This document shows, one piece after another, positions 43,188-52,540 of a stretch of DNA of 64,000 nt; within the stretch, counting starts at the first letter, position 1, and each line of letters opens with the position of its first letter. Below the pieces are notes generated by a model. It had not been told where the DNA came from. It saw only the letters and a list, made by a program, of their open reading frames with translations, and ran no database searches. This stretch comes from Oryzibacter oryziterrae (GTDB taxonomy: Bacteria > Pseudomonadota > Alphaproteobacteria > Rhizobiales > Pleomorphomonadaceae): positions 124,001-188,000 of the forward strand of contig NZ_JAKJIC010000007.1 of the NCBI RefSeq assembly GCF_021864535.1. The letters are read 5' to 3'. Made by a program: the position numbers and the translations under genes.

Positions 43188-44699
43188 GTGTCCTCACTGC
43201 CTGCCATTGAACTCAAGGGCATCGACAAGAAATTCGGTGCCGTGCATGCCAACAAGACCATCGATCTGACAGTTGCCAAGGGCTCGATCCACGGCATCAT
43301 CGGAGAGAACGGCGCCGGCAAGTCGACCCTGATGTCGATTCTCTACGGCTTCTACCAGGCCGACAGCGGCGAGATCCGCGTCAACGGCCAGCCGGTCCAC
43401 ATCAAGGACAGCCAGGCGGCCATCGCCGCGGGCATCGGCATGGTCCATCAGCATTTCATGCTGGTCGAGAATTTCTCCGTCCTCGAGAACATCATGCTCG
43501 GCGCCGAAGGCGGCGCGCTGCTCAGCAAGGGCGTGAGCCATACCCGCAGTGCGCTCAAGCGCCTCGAGGAAGACTATGGCCTCGAAGTCGATCCGGACGC
43601 CATCATCGAGGAACTTCCCGTCGGCCTGCAGCAGCGCGTCGAAATCCTCAAAGCGCTCTATCGCGGCGCCGACATCCTGATCCTCGACGAGCCCACCGGC
43701 GTGCTGACCCCGGCCGAGGCCGATCACCTGTTCAAGATCCTGGGCATGCTGCGCGACCAGGGCAAGACCATCCTGCTGATCACCCACAAGCTGCGCGAGA
43801 TCATGGCCATCACCGACACCGTCTCGGTCATGCGCCGCGGCGAAATGGTGGCCACGCGCACGACCTCGCAGACCACCGTCGAGGAACTGGCCGAGTTGAT
43901 GGTCGGTCGCCGCGTGCTGCTGCACGTCGACAAGGGCGAAGCCAATCCGGGCGCCATCGTCCTGTCGGTGAAGAACCTCACCGTCAAGGACGGGCGCGGC
44001 GTCACCATGGTCGACAACGTCTCCTTCGACGTGCGCGCCGGCGAGATCGTCGGCATAGCGGGCGTCGCCGGTAATGGCCAGTCCGAGCTGCTCGAAGCGC
44101 TCTCGGGCATCCGCAAGCCGCATGCGGGCGAGATCCTCATCGACGGCAAGCCCATCGACAAGGTCGATCCGGCCCGCCTGCGCGAACTCGGCCTCGCCCA
44201 TATCCCCGAAGACCGCCATCACATGGGCCTGGTCCTCAAGTTCGACGAAGCGGAAAACTCCATCCTCGGCTATCACCGCGACGCCAGATATGGCCGCGGC
44301 CCGATGCTCGATCTGAAGGCCGTCGAGAAGGACGCCATCGCCAAGATCGAGAAATACGACATTCGCCCGCCGAACCCGCATCTGAAGACCGCCAACTTCT
44401 CCGGCGGCAATCAGCAGAAGATCGTCGTCGCCCGCGAGATCGAGCGCGATCCGCGCCTGATGCTGGTGGGCCAGCCCACCCGCGGCGTCGACGTCGGTGC
44501 CATCGAGTTCATCCACCGCCGCATCATTTCCATGCGCGATGCCGGCAAGGCCATCCTGCTGGTATCGGTGGAACTCGACGAAATCCGCTCCCTTTCCGAC
44601 CGTATCCTCGTGATGTTCGCCGGCCATATCGTCGGCGAGAAGACCGCGGATGCCGGCGAACAGACCCTCGGCCTGATGATGGCCGGCATTGCCGCGTGA
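43188..44699 (+). CDS. nucleoside ABC importer ATPase, double-domain
   Basis: A 503-residue fusion of two ATP-binding domains, as in sugar and nucleoside importers (NupA/YufO type). Domain 1 has GENGAGKST, LPVGLQQRVEILKAL and LILDEPTGVLTP. Domain 2 has a degenerate Walker A, GVAGNGQSE, and the signature FSGGNQQK, so the second site may be the weaker one, as usual in this family. The start is GTG 43188 with GGAG upstream. It overlaps the permease frame at its stop codon. Confidence 0.92.
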   Translation: MSSLPAIELKGIDKKFGAVHANKTIDLTVAKGSIHGIIGENGAGKSTLMSILYGFYQADSGEIRVNGQPVHIKDSQAAIAAGIGMVHQHFMLVENFSVLENIMLGAEGGALLSKGVSHTRSALKRLEEDYGLEVDPDAIIEELPVGLQQRVEILKALYRGADILILDEPTGVLTPAEADHLFKILGMLRDQGKTILLITHKLREIMAITDTVSVMRRGEMVATRTTSQTTVEELAELMVGRRVLLHVDKGEANPGAIVLSVKNLTVKDGRGVTMVDNVSFDVRAGEIVGIAGVAGNGQSELLEALSGIRKPHAGEILIDGKPIDKVDPARLRELGLAHIPEDRHHMGLVLKFDEAENSILGYHRDARYGRGPMLDLKAVEKDAIAKIEKYDIRPPNPHLKTANFSGGNQQKIVVAREIERDPRLMLVGQPTRGVDVGAIEFIHRRIISMRDAGKAILLVSVELDEIRSLSDRILVMFAGHIVGEKTADAGEQTLGLMMAGIAA

Positions 44700-44706
44700 G
44701 GTCATC

Positions 44707-45810
44707 TTGAGTACTGCATCGGTCCCGTTGCCCAATTGGATCACCTACGGCCTCCTGCCGCTCATCAATCTGGTGGTTGCCTTCCTCATCTCAGGCCTTG
44801 TGGTCTGGTTCATCGGCGAAGACCCGATCCAAGCCGTCACCTTGATGCTGCAGGGTGCGCTCGGCCGCGGCGAAGGCATCGGCTTCACGCTGTTCTACGC
44901 CACCAACTTCATCTTCACGGGTCTGTCGGTGGCCGTCGCCATCCACGCCGGCCTGTTCAACATCGGCTCGGAAGGCCAGGCCTATCTCGGCGGCCTCGGC
45001 TGCGCGCTGGTGGCGCTCGCGCTTGATAATTACGTGCCCTGGTACGTGACCATGCCCTTCGCGGTGATCGGCGCCGGCCTGTTCGGCGCCGCCTGGGCCT
45101 TCATTCCGGCCTGGCTGCAGGCCAAGCGCGGCAGCCACGTGGTCATCACCACCATCATGTTCAACTTCATCGGCTCGGCGCTGATGGTGTACCTGCTGGT
45201 GAACGTGCTGATCGTGCCGGGCAAGATGGCGCCGGAAACCCGCACCTTCCTGCCGGGCGGCACCCTGCCTGACCTTGGCTGGCTGATTGCCCTGTTCGGC
45301 GGCAAGATCGGCGCGGCGCCCTTCAACGTGTCCTTCCTGATCGCGCTGGTGATGAGCTTCGTCGTCTGGGTGCTGATCTGGCGCACCAAGCTCGGCTACG
45401 AGATCCGCACGCTCGGCATCTCGCCTTCGGCTGCCGTCTATGCCGGCATTCCCTACTCGCGCACGGTGATCGTCGCCATGCTGCTGTCGGGTGCCATGGC
45501 CGGCATGATGGCGCTCAACGTGGTGATGGGTCAGTCGCAGCGCCTGCAGGTGGAATTCGTCGGCGGCGCCGGCTTCGTCGGCATCGCCGTGTCGCTGATG
45601 GGCCGCAATCACCCCTTCGGCATCATCCTCGCCTCGATCCTGTTCGGCGTGCTCTATCAGGGCGGCACCGAACTCTCCTTCGACATGCCCAACATCACCC
45701 GCGACATGATCGTGGTGATCCAGGGCCTCGTCATCCTGTTCGCCGGCGCGCTGGAATACATGTTCCGGCCGGCCATGGTGCGGGCTTACCAGAAATTCGT
45801 CAAAGCCTGA
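44707..45810 (+). CDS. nucleoside ABC importer permease 1
   Basis: About 367 residues with eight to ten membrane helices, of the BPD_transp_2 type (GLFNIGSEGQAYLGG, GSHVVITTIMFNFIGSAL, GLVILFAGALEYMF). It is the first of a heterodimeric permease pair. A TTG at 44707, preceded by GAGG within the ATPase stop region, is the best start; the in-frame TTG 44689 is an alternative, and no ATG is near. Confidence 0.88.
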   Translation: MSTASVPLPNWITYGLLPLINLVVAFLISGLVVWFIGEDPIQAVTLMLQGALGRGEGIGFTLFYATNFIFTGLSVAVAIHAGLFNIGSEGQAYLGGLGCALVALALDNYVPWYVTMPFAVIGAGLFGAAWAFIPAWLQAKRGSHVVITTIMFNFIGSALMVYLLVNVLIVPGKMAPETRTFLPGGTLPDLGWLIALFGGKIGAAPFNVSFLIALVMSFVVWVLIWRTKLGYEIRTLGISPSAAVYAGIPYSRTVIVAMLLSGAMAGMMALNVVMGQSQRLQVEFVGGAGFVGIAVSLMGRNHPFGIILASILFGVLYQGGTELSFDMPNITRDMIVVIQGLVILFAGALEYMFRPAMVRAYQKFVKA

Positions 45811-45821
45811 GGAGCCCACAC

Positions 45822-46799
45822 ATGGATGTCGCTTACTTCGATCTCCTGATCTCGGTGCTGGGCTCGACGATTCGCCTGTCGATCCCGCTGCTGTTCACCG
45901 CCCTTGCCGGCCTCTTTTCCGAACGGGCCGGCATCTTCGACATCGGTCTTGAAGGCAAGATGCTCGCCGCCGCCTTCGCCTCGGCGGTCGCCGCCTATGG
46001 CACCGGCTCGCCCTGGATCGGCCTGCTCGCCGGCGTCGGCGTCTCCGTCGCCTTCAGCCTGGTGCATGGCTTTGCCTCCATCACCAACCGTGGCAACCAG
46101 ATTGTCTCGGGCGTGGCCATCAACTTCGTCACAGCCGGCCTCACCGCCGTGCTGGGCAATGCCTGGTTCAGCCAGGGCGGCCGCACGCCGCCGCTTGGCG
46201 CCTCGGCCCGCTTCGGCGAGATCGTCCTGCCGGGCGCGGAAGCGGCCAGGGACATGGGTGTCATCGGCCATTTCTACGCCAACGTGATTTCCGGCCACAA
46301 CATCCTCACCTATCTGGCCTTCGCTGCCGTGCCGCTCAGCTGGTGGATCCTCTACCGCACCCGCTTCGGCCTGCGCCTGCGCGCGGTCGGCGAGAATCCG
46401 GGCGCCGTCGACACCGCCGGCATTTCCGTCACCTGGCTGCGCTACCGCGCCACCATCTGTGCCGGCATCCTCTGCGGCTTCTCCGGCACCTATCTGGCGG
46501 TTGCCCAGTCGGCGAGCTTCATCACCAACATGTCCGCCGGCAAGGGCTATATCGCGCTCGCCGCGCTGATCTTCGCCAAGTGGCGGCCGGTGCCAATCAT
46601 GCTGTCCTGCCTGCTGTTCGGCTTCCTCGACGCCTTCGCCAACTTCATGCAGGGCAAGAAGGTGCCCGGCATCGGCGAGGTGCCCGTGCAGATCTTCCAG
46701 GCCCTGCCCTATATCCTCACCTGCATCCTGCTCGCCGGCTTCATCGGCGTGGCCAATGCGCCCAAGGCCGGCGGCGTGCCCTATGTGAAGGAACGCTGA
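45822..46799 (+). CDS. nucleoside ABC importer permease 2
   Basis: A 325-residue integral membrane protein homologous to the preceding permease, with the shared motif IFDIGLEGKMLAAAF near residue 37 and about nine helices. GRRTPP-like loop sequences and the GKGYIALAALIFAKWRP segment are typical of the nucleoside/BMP-linked permeases. AGGAG precedes ATG 45822, 11 bp after the upstream stop. It completes the transporter. Confidence 0.9.
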   Translation: MDVAYFDLLISVLGSTIRLSIPLLFTALAGLFSERAGIFDIGLEGKMLAAAFASAVAAYGTGSPWIGLLAGVGVSVAFSLVHGFASITNRGNQIVSGVAINFVTAGLTAVLGNAWFSQGGRTPPLGASARFGEIVLPGAEAARDMGVIGHFYANVISGHNILTYLAFAAVPLSWWILYRTRFGLRLRAVGENPGAVDTAGISVTWLRYRATICAGILCGFSGTYLAVAQSASFITNMSAGKGYIALAALIFAKWRPVPIMLSCLLFGFLDAFANFMQGKKVPGIGEVPVQIFQALPYILTCILLAGFIGVANAPKAGGVPYVKER

Positions 46800-46800
46800 A

Positions 46801-47220
46801 ATGAGCGATTTCGACCGCCTCTTCGCCGCCGCGGCCGCCGCCCGCGCCAAGGCGCACGCCCCTTACTCGAAATATCATGTGGGCGCCGCGCTCCTCGCCG
46901 ACGACGGCAACATCTACGCCGGCTGCAACATCGAGAACGCCGCCTATCCGGAAGGCTGGTGCGCCGAAACCACCGCCATCGGCCATCTGGTGATGGGTGG
47001 CGCGCGCAAGATCGTCAAGGCAGTGGTGATCGCTGCCCGCATCGATCATGAGCGCGTGCCCGGCGGACGCTTCTGCACGCCCTGCGGCGGCTGCCGCCAG
47101 CGGCTCAGCGAGTTCGCCGCCTCGCCCTCGACCGAAATCTGGGCCGCCGACCCCGACGGTGCCAGCCAGCATTTCACCATGGCCGAGCTCTTGCCGGCCG
47201 GCTTCGTTCTGGAGACCTGA
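46801..47220 (+). CDS. cdd: cytidine deaminase
   Basis: Zinc enzyme converting cytidine and deoxycytidine to uridine and deoxyuridine. The 139-residue homotetrameric form is indicated by APYSKYHVGAAL, the motif C-A-E in GWCAETTAIG (with the catalytic Glu) and the metal pair CTPCGGCRQ. The start ATG follows the permease stop by one base, so it is translationally coupled. Confidence 0.93.
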   Translation: MSDFDRLFAAAAAARAKAHAPYSKYHVGAALLADDGNIYAGCNIENAAYPEGWCAETTAIGHLVMGGARKIVKAVVIAARIDHERVPGGRFCTPCGGCRQRLSEFAASPSTEIWAADPDGASQHFTMAELLPAGFVLET

Positions 47221-47221
47221 C

Positions 47222-48037
47222 ATGTCCGCCCTCAGCCATGGCGCCGAATGCGCCGCCCTCGTTCAGGCCCGCACCGCCATCAAGCCGGTGATCGGCCTCG
47301 TGCTCGGTTCCGGCCTCGGCGACTTTGCCGACACCGTCGAAGGCGCCGTCCGCATTCCCTTCTCCGAGCTGGCCGGCTTCCCCATATCCACCGTGTCGAG
47401 CCACAAGGGTGAACTGATCGTCGGCAAGGTGGCCGGCGTTCCCGTCGCCGTCCTCTCCGGCCGCGGTCATTTCTACGAGCACGGCGACCCCAAGGTGATG
47501 AAGACGCCGATCGAGACGCTGGCGGCCCTCGGCTGCAAGGGCGTCATTCTCACCAATGCCGCCGGTGGCCTCAATCCGGACATCGGTCCGGGCGAACTGA
47601 TGCTGATCACCGATCACATCAACTATGCCGGCACCAACCCGCTGATCGGCGAAATGGGCGACCAGCGCTTCGTCGGCCTCACCCAGGCCTATGACCTGCG
47701 CCTGCAGGGCCTGTTCAAGAGCGCCGCCGCTGAGGAAGGCATCAAGCTCGGCAGCGGTGTCTACATGTGGTTCAACGGCCCGTCCTTCGAGACGCCGGCT
47801 GAGATCCGCATGGCGCGCATCCTCGGCGCCGATGCCGTGGGCATGTCCACGGTGCCGGAAGTCATTCTCGCCCGTTACTACGGCCTTGAAGTTGCTGCCG
47901 TTTCGACGGTGACCAACTTCGCCGCCGGCATGACCGGCAACGAGATCAGCCATCTCGAGACCAAGGAAAACGGCCCCAAGGGCGCCGAAAAGCTCAAGAA
48001 GATCCTGCCGCGCGTCATCGCGGCCTATGGTGCATGA
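47222..48037 (+). CDS. purine-nucleoside phosphorylase (trimeric, PNP type)
   Basis: Phosphorolyses inosine, guanosine and perhaps xanthosine to base and (deoxy)ribose 1-phosphate. The 271-residue protein follows the low-molecular-mass trimeric family: GLVLGSGLGDFAD (phosphate site), LSGRGHFYEHGD, LTNAAGGLN, and MWFNGPSFETPAEIRM with VGMSTVPEVI. ATG 47222 follows the cdd stop by one base. Symbols punA, xapA and deoD are used for this class; I leave it blank. Confidence 0.92.
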   Translation: MSALSHGAECAALVQARTAIKPVIGLVLGSGLGDFADTVEGAVRIPFSELAGFPISTVSSHKGELIVGKVAGVPVAVLSGRGHFYEHGDPKVMKTPIETLAALGCKGVILTNAAGGLNPDIGPGELMLITDHINYAGTNPLIGEMGDQRFVGLTQAYDLRLQGLFKSAAAEEGIKLGSGVYMWFNGPSFETPAEIRMARILGADAVGMSTVPEVILARYYGLEVAAVSTVTNFAAGMTGNEISHLETKENGPKGAEKLKKILPRVIAAYGA

Positions 48038-48050
48038 GGAAAGCCGGCTC

Positions 48051-48085
48051 AATACCAACCGTCTTTGAAAAAGGCGGTTGGTATT
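48051..48085. repeat. long hairpin 1 between the phosphorylase genes
   Basis: Arms AATACCAACCG (48051-48061) and CGGTTGGTATT (48075-48085) are perfect 11-mers. Inside them CTTT/AAAG adds four more pairs past one mismatch, leaving a three-base loop. No T-run follows. Confidence 0.85.
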
Positions 48086-48090
48086 CCGCC

Positions 48091-48130
48091 TTCGAATGTC
48101 TCACGCCCAGACGCCCATGAGACATTCGAA
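48091..48130. repeat. long hairpin 2 between the phosphorylase genes
   Basis: Arms TTCGAATGTCTCA (48091-48103) and TGAGACATTCGAA (48118-48130) are perfect 13-mers around a 14-base loop. It directly follows hairpin 1 and precedes deoA by about 70 bp. Confidence 0.85.
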
Positions 48131-48201
48131 ATGAAATCAACGCGCCGATGCCTCGGCATCAGGGATGCGTTGCTAAAAAGGCCGCAAGCAAGAAGAACAA
48201 G

Positions 48202-49518
48202 ATGACCTATCTCCCCCAGGAAATCATCCGCCGCAAGCGCGACGGTGCGACGCTGACTGCACCCGAAATCGCCTTCATGGTCGAGGGCCTCACCGCGGGC
48301 ACCGTCACGGAAGGTCAGGTCGCCGCTTTCGCCATGGCCACCTTCTTCCGTGGCATGGCCATTGAGGAACGCGTGGCGCTGACGCTCGCCATGCGCGATT
48401 CCGGCACCGTGCTGGATTGGTCCGACCTCAATGGTCCCGCGCTCGACAAGCATTCGACCGGCGGCATCGGCGACACCGTCTCGCTGATGCTCGCGCCGGC
48501 CATTGCGGCCTGCGGCGGCTATGTGCCGATGATCTCCGGCCGCGGACTTGGCCACACCGGCGGCACGCTCGACAAGCTGGATTCGGTCAAGGGCTACCAG
48601 ACCCAGCCCGACAACGCCCTGTTCCGCAAGGTGGTCAGGCAAATGGGCTGCGCCGTCATCGGCCAGACCGCCGATCTTGCGCCCGCCGACAAGCGCTTCT
48701 ACGGCATCCGCGACGTCACCGGCACGGTGGAGAGCATCGACCTCATCACCGCCTCGATCCTGTCCAAGAAGCTCGCCGCCGGCCTGCATGGCCTCGTCCT
48801 CGACGTCAAGACCGGCACCGGCGCCTTCATGGCCACTCTCGACGCGTCGCGCGCGCTCGCCGACAGCCTGGTCAAGGTGGCCAACGGCGCCGGCCTGCCC
48901 ACCGTCGGCGTCATCACCGACATGAACGAGCCGCTCGGCACCGCCGCCGGCAACGCGGTGGAAGTGCAGCTCGCCGTCGACTTCCTCACCGGCAAGCGCA
49001 TCGACCCGCGCATGTGGGACGTCACCGTCGCGCTTTCGGCGGAAATGCTGGTGCTCGGCAAGCTGCAGCCCGATTACGCCAGCGCCAAGGCCGCCATCGA
49101 GACGGCCTTCACCTCCGGCAAGGCGGCAGAAATCTTCGGTCGCATGGTCGCCGCCCTCGGCGGTCCCGCCGACTTCGTCGAGAAGGCCGACAGCTATCTG
49201 GACCGTCCGGCCATCGTCAGGCCGATCCACGCCGAGACCTCCGGCACCATCACCGCCATCGACACCCGCGCCATCGGCGTCGCGGTCGTCGCCATGGGCG
49301 GTGGCCGTGTGCGCGCCGCCGATCCGATCGACCACGCCGTCGGCTTCACCACGCTGGCCGGCCTCGGCGAGACTGTCGACGCAAGCCGCCCGCTCGGCGT
49401 CGTCTACGCCCGCACCGAGGCTCAGGCCGAGGCCGCCGCAGTCGCCCTGCGCCAGGCCTATGCACTCGGGTCTTCGCCCGTTCGCGGCCCCGCCGTCATT
49501 GAACGCGTCACCGGCTGA
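48202..49518 (+). CDS. deoA: thymidine phosphorylase
   Basis: Phosphorolysis of thymidine and deoxyuridine to base plus deoxyribose 1-phosphate. The 438-residue protein has the family motif SGRGLGHTGGTLDKL (about residues 112-126), KHSTGGIGDT for phosphate binding, and DVKTGTGAFM. Length matches E. coli DeoA (440 aa). ATG 48202 gives the normal start MTYLPQEIIRRKRDG; the frame extends upstream into the hairpin region without homology. Its ribosome site is weak, so translation may be limited. Confidence 0.92.
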   Translation: MTYLPQEIIRRKRDGATLTAPEIAFMVEGLTAGTVTEGQVAAFAMATFFRGMAIEERVALTLAMRDSGTVLDWSDLNGPALDKHSTGGIGDTVSLMLAPAIAACGGYVPMISGRGLGHTGGTLDKLDSVKGYQTQPDNALFRKVVRQMGCAVIGQTADLAPADKRFYGIRDVTGTVESIDLITASILSKKLAAGLHGLVLDVKTGTGAFMATLDASRALADSLVKVANGAGLPTVGVITDMNEPLGTAAGNAVEVQLAVDFLTGKRIDPRMWDVTVALSAEMLVLGKLQPDYASAKAAIETAFTSGKAAEIFGRMVAALGGPADFVEKADSYLDRPAIVRPIHAETSGTITAIDTRAIGVAVVAMGGGRVRAADPIDHAVGFTTLAGLGETVDASRPLGVVYARTEAQAEAAAVALRQAYALGSSPVRGPAVIERVTG

Positions 49519-49536
49519 TCGCCTGAGGAGAGAGCC

Positions 49537-50754
49537 ATGCCCCGCGCCATCGTCATCGTGCTCGACAGCTTCGGCATCGGCGGAGCGCCGGATGCCGAGA
49601 AATTCGGCGACAAGGGCTCCGACACGCTCGGCCACATCGCCGCCGCCTGCGCCACCGGTGCCGGCGACCGCGAGGGCCTGCGCGCTGGCCCGCTCCGCCT
49701 GCCCAACCTCGAACGGCTCGGCCTCGGCCTTGCCGCCGAACAGGCGACCGGTAACCGTCCGGTCGGCTTTGCGCTGACCGAGGCGCAAGGCCGCTACACG
49801 GCGGCGGCCGAAACTTCCAGCGGCAAGGACACCCCGTCCGGTCACTGGGAGATCGCCGGCGTGCCCGTGCCCTTCGACTGGGGCTATTTCCCCAACGAGA
49901 TCCCTTGCTTGCCCCAGGAGCTTATCGACGCGTATATCCGTGAGACCGGCGTGCCCGGCGTCCTCGGCCTGCGCCACGCGTCCGGCACCGAAGTCATCGA
50001 AAGCCTCGGCGAGGAGCATATCAAGACCGGCAAGCCGATCCTCTACACCTCCGCCGACTCGGTACTGCAGATCGCCGCCCATGAGACCCACTTCGGTCTC
50101 GATCGCCTGCTCGAACACTGCCAGATCGCCCGCAAGCTGGTGGACCGCTACAATATCGGTCGCGTCATCGCCCGCCCCTTCCTCGGCGAGACCGCATCGA
50201 CCTTCAAGCGCACATCCAACAGGCGCGACTATGCCGTGCCGCCGCCGGAGCCCACCGTGCTGGCTCGCGTCGAAGCCGCCGGCGGCCGGGTGATCGGCAT
50301 CGGCAAGATCGGGGACATCTTCGCCCACACCAACATCACCGAGCTGCGCAAGGGCAAGAATAACGACGACAACATCGACCTGACGCTGGCCGCCATGAAT
50401 GACGCACGCTCGGGCGACTTTATCTTTACAAACCTGGTCGACTTCGACAGCAGCTTTGGACATAGGCGTGACGTTCCAGGCTATGCCGCCTGCCTTGAAT
50501 CCTTCGACCGCCGGTTGCCGGAGGTTGAGGCGCTGTTGCAGCCGGACGATCTCCTGCTGCTCACCGCCGATCACGGGTGCGATCCCACCTGGCCCGGCAC
50601 CGACCACACCCGCGAGCGCGTGCCGGTGCTGATGGCCGGTGCCCGCGTGGTGCCCGGTTCGGCCGGTCCGTCCGAAACCTTTGCCGACATGGCCGAAACC
50701 ATCGCCGCCTGGCTGGGCCTTCCCAAGGGTCCCCACGGCAAGAGCCTGATCTGA
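49537..50754 (+). CDS. deoB: phosphopentomutase
   Basis: Converts (deoxy)ribose 1-phosphate to 5-phosphate, linking nucleoside breakdown to central metabolism. The 405-residue alkaline-phosphatase-fold protein has [15 protein letters not shown] with the first metal Asp, the [14 protein letters not shown] phosphate site with the catalytic Thr, [11 protein letters not shown] and [15 protein letters not shown] metal motifs. GAGGAGAG precedes ATG 49537. It is 18 bp after deoA. Confidence 0.93.
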   Translation: MPRAIVIVLDSFGIGGAPDAEKFGDKGSDTLGHIAAACATGAGDREGLRAGPLRLPNLERLGLGLAAEQATGNRPVGFALTEAQGRYTAAAETSSGKDTPSGHWEIAGVPVPFDWGYFPNEIPCLPQELIDAYIRETGVPGVLGLRHASGTEVIESLGEEHIKTGKPILYTSADSVLQIAAHETHFGLDRLLEHCQIARKLVDRYNIGRVIARPFLGETASTFKRTSNRRDYAVPPPEPTVLARVEAAGGRVIGIGKIGDIFAHTNITELRKGKNNDDNIDLTLAAMNDARSGDFIFTNLVDFDSSFGHRRDVPGYAACLESFDRRLPEVEALLQPDDLLLLTADHGCDPTWPGTDHTRERVPVLMAGARVVPGSAGPSETFADMAETIAAWLGLPKGPHGKSLI

Positions 50755-50764
50755 AAGACATTCC

Positions 50765-51736
50765 ATGACCGCACACCTGCCGAAGGCCGAGCTTCATGTC
50801 CACCTTGAAGCGACGGCCTCTCCCGAACTTGTACGCCGCAACGCGGAACGCTATGGCGTTGACGTCTCGCGCCTTTTTGATGCCGAAGGTCGTTATCGCT
50901 GGACCGATTTCTCCACCTTCATCGCCTCCTACGACGTCGCGGCCTCGGTCTTCCGCTCGGCCGAAGACTTCGCCGAACTGGTCGAAGGCTATCTCGTGGG
51001 GCAGAGCCAGGTCGGCTGCCTCTACACCGAGTTCTTCATTTCCCCCGACTTTGCCCGCCGCAACGGCCTGCCCTATGCCGATTATCTCGGCGGCGTCGCC
51101 GAGGGCATCCGCCGGGCCGAGGCCAGGACCGGCATCGTCGGTCGCATCATCCCCTTGATCGAACGGCACTTTGGCCCGGCTGATGCCATCGGCGCCGCCA
51201 AGGTCGCCGTCGACAATCTGATCCCGGAAGTGGTCGGTTTCGGCATGGCCGGCGACGAACGCGTCTTCGAGCCCTGGGACTTCGTCCCCGCCTTCATGAT
51301 CGCCCACGAGGCTGGCCTGCCGCTCACCTGCCATGCCGGCGAATGGCAGGGCTGGGACCACGTCGAGGACACCCTCAACGCCCTGCCCCTCAAGCGCATC
51401 GGCCATGGGGTGCGGTCGATCGAGAACGCCGATTTCGTGCGGCGCCTGGTTGACGAAGGCGTCCATCTGGAGATCTGCCCGGGCTCCAACATCGCCCTCG
51501 GCGCCTTCACGGATTTCGCAAGCCACCCCTTGCGCACCTTCTTCGACGCGGGCGTCCGCCTGTCGCTCAACTCCGACGATCCGCCATTCTTCTGGTCGTC
51601 GATCGATCGCGAATATGCCATTGCGGCCGAGCATTTCGGCTTCACCGACGCCGAGCTCCTGCGCGTCACCCGCATGGCCATCGAGGATGCCTTCTGCGAT
51701 GCGGCCACCAAGGCGAAACTGCTGGCGCGTCTGTGA
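50765..51736 (+). CDS. add: adenosine deaminase
   Basis: Zinc amidohydrolase turning adenosine and deoxyadenosine to inosine and deoxyinosine, which the phosphorylase then uses. The 323-residue protein has LPKAELHVHLEA (two His ligands), LTCHAGEWQG (His and Glu), KRIGHGVRS and LNSDDPPFF (Asp ligand). Adenine deaminase is the main alternative, as both share these motifs; the position in a nucleoside operon favours adenosine. It starts 10 bp after deoB. Confidence 0.88.
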   Translation: MTAHLPKAELHVHLEATASPELVRRNAERYGVDVSRLFDAEGRYRWTDFSTFIASYDVAASVFRSAEDFAELVEGYLVGQSQVGCLYTEFFISPDFARRNGLPYADYLGGVAEGIRRAEARTGIVGRIIPLIERHFGPADAIGAAKVAVDNLIPEVVGFGMAGDERVFEPWDFVPAFMIAHEAGLPLTCHAGEWQGWDHVEDTLNALPLKRIGHGVRSIENADFVRRLVDEGVHLEICPGSNIALGAFTDFASHPLRTFFDAGVRLSLNSDDPPFFWSSIDREYAIAAEHFGFTDAELLRVTRMAIEDAFCDAATKAKLLARL

Positions 51737-51830
51737 CCGAATCCGGTGGAGATCAGCGCTTTTGCCGGTTTCGCACGGCGCCTCAACTGGCTAAAGTCGC
51801 GCCAGCTCAATTATTCAGGACGAGGATCTC

Positions 51831-52460
51831 ATGAACGGCGTCAAGGTGATCGACCATCCGCTGGTGCAGCACAAGCTCACCATCATGCGCAAGAAGGAAA
51901 CGTCGACGGCAAGCTTCCGCCGCCTCCTGCGCGAGATTTCCACGTTGCTCTGCTATGAAGTCACGCGCGATCTCAAGCTGATGGAAGTCGAAATCGAGAC
52001 GCCGCTGGAGCCCATGATGGCGCCGACGCTCGAAGGCAAGAAGCTGGTTTTCGCCTCGGTCCTGCGCGCCGGCAACGGTCTTCTCGAAGGCATGCTCGAT
52101 CTGGTCCCGGCCGCCCGCGTCTCGCATATCGGCATCTACCGTGACCATGAGACCTTGCAGCCGGTCGAATATTACTTCAAGGCGCCCGCCGATCTCAGCG
52201 ACCGCCTGACCATCGTCGTCGACCCCATGCTCGCCACCGGCAACTCCTCCATCGCTGCCGTCGACAAGCTGAAGGAACGTGGTGCCCGCGACATCCGCTT
52301 CGTCTGCCTGCTGGCCGCCCCCGAGGGCGTCAAGCACTTCACCGAAGCCCACCCTGACGTTCCCGTATTCACGGCGGCCATCGACAGCCATCTCAACGAG
52401 AAGGGCTACATCGTCCCCGGCCTCGGCGACGCCGGCGACCGCATGTACGGCACCAAGTAA
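51831..52460 (+). CDS. upp: uracil phosphoribosyltransferase
   Basis: Recovers uracil released by nucleoside phosphorolysis as UMP. The 209-residue enzyme has [15 protein letters not shown] at the start, [13 protein letters not shown], and the PRPP motif [12 protein letters not shown] (about residues 126-137). The uracil-binding tail [16 protein letters not shown] is also intact. GAGGATC precedes ATG 51831. It is the last gene of the salvage operon, followed by a strong terminator. Confidence 0.93.
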   Translation: MNGVKVIDHPLVQHKLTIMRKKETSTASFRRLLREISTLLCYEVTRDLKLMEVEIETPLEPMMAPTLEGKKLVFASVLRAGNGLLEGMLDLVPAARVSHIGIYRDHETLQPVEYYFKAPADLSDRLTIVVDPMLATGNSSIAAVDKLKERGARDIRFVCLLAAPEGVKHFTEAHPDVPVFTAAIDSHLNEKGYIVPGLGDAGDRMYGTK

Positions 52461-52486
52461 GCTTCGGTTCCACCAACGGAAAATGA

Positions 52487-52516
52487 AAAGGCCCGGCAGA
52501 TGTCCGGGCCTTTTTC
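52487..52516. terminator. bidirectional terminator between upp and tadC
   Basis: Arms GGCCCGG (52491-52497) and CCGGGCC (52505-52511) with AAAA before and TTTTT after, so it can stop both the salvage operon and the convergent pilus operon. Confidence 0.88.
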
Positions 52517-52540
52517 GTGTGGGTGACGAGCACCTGGGGG

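Noticed and set aside
48049-50766. 905-codon minus-strand open frame opposite deoA-deoB
   Set aside because: Antisense shadow of two well-supported enzymes, with no ribosome site.
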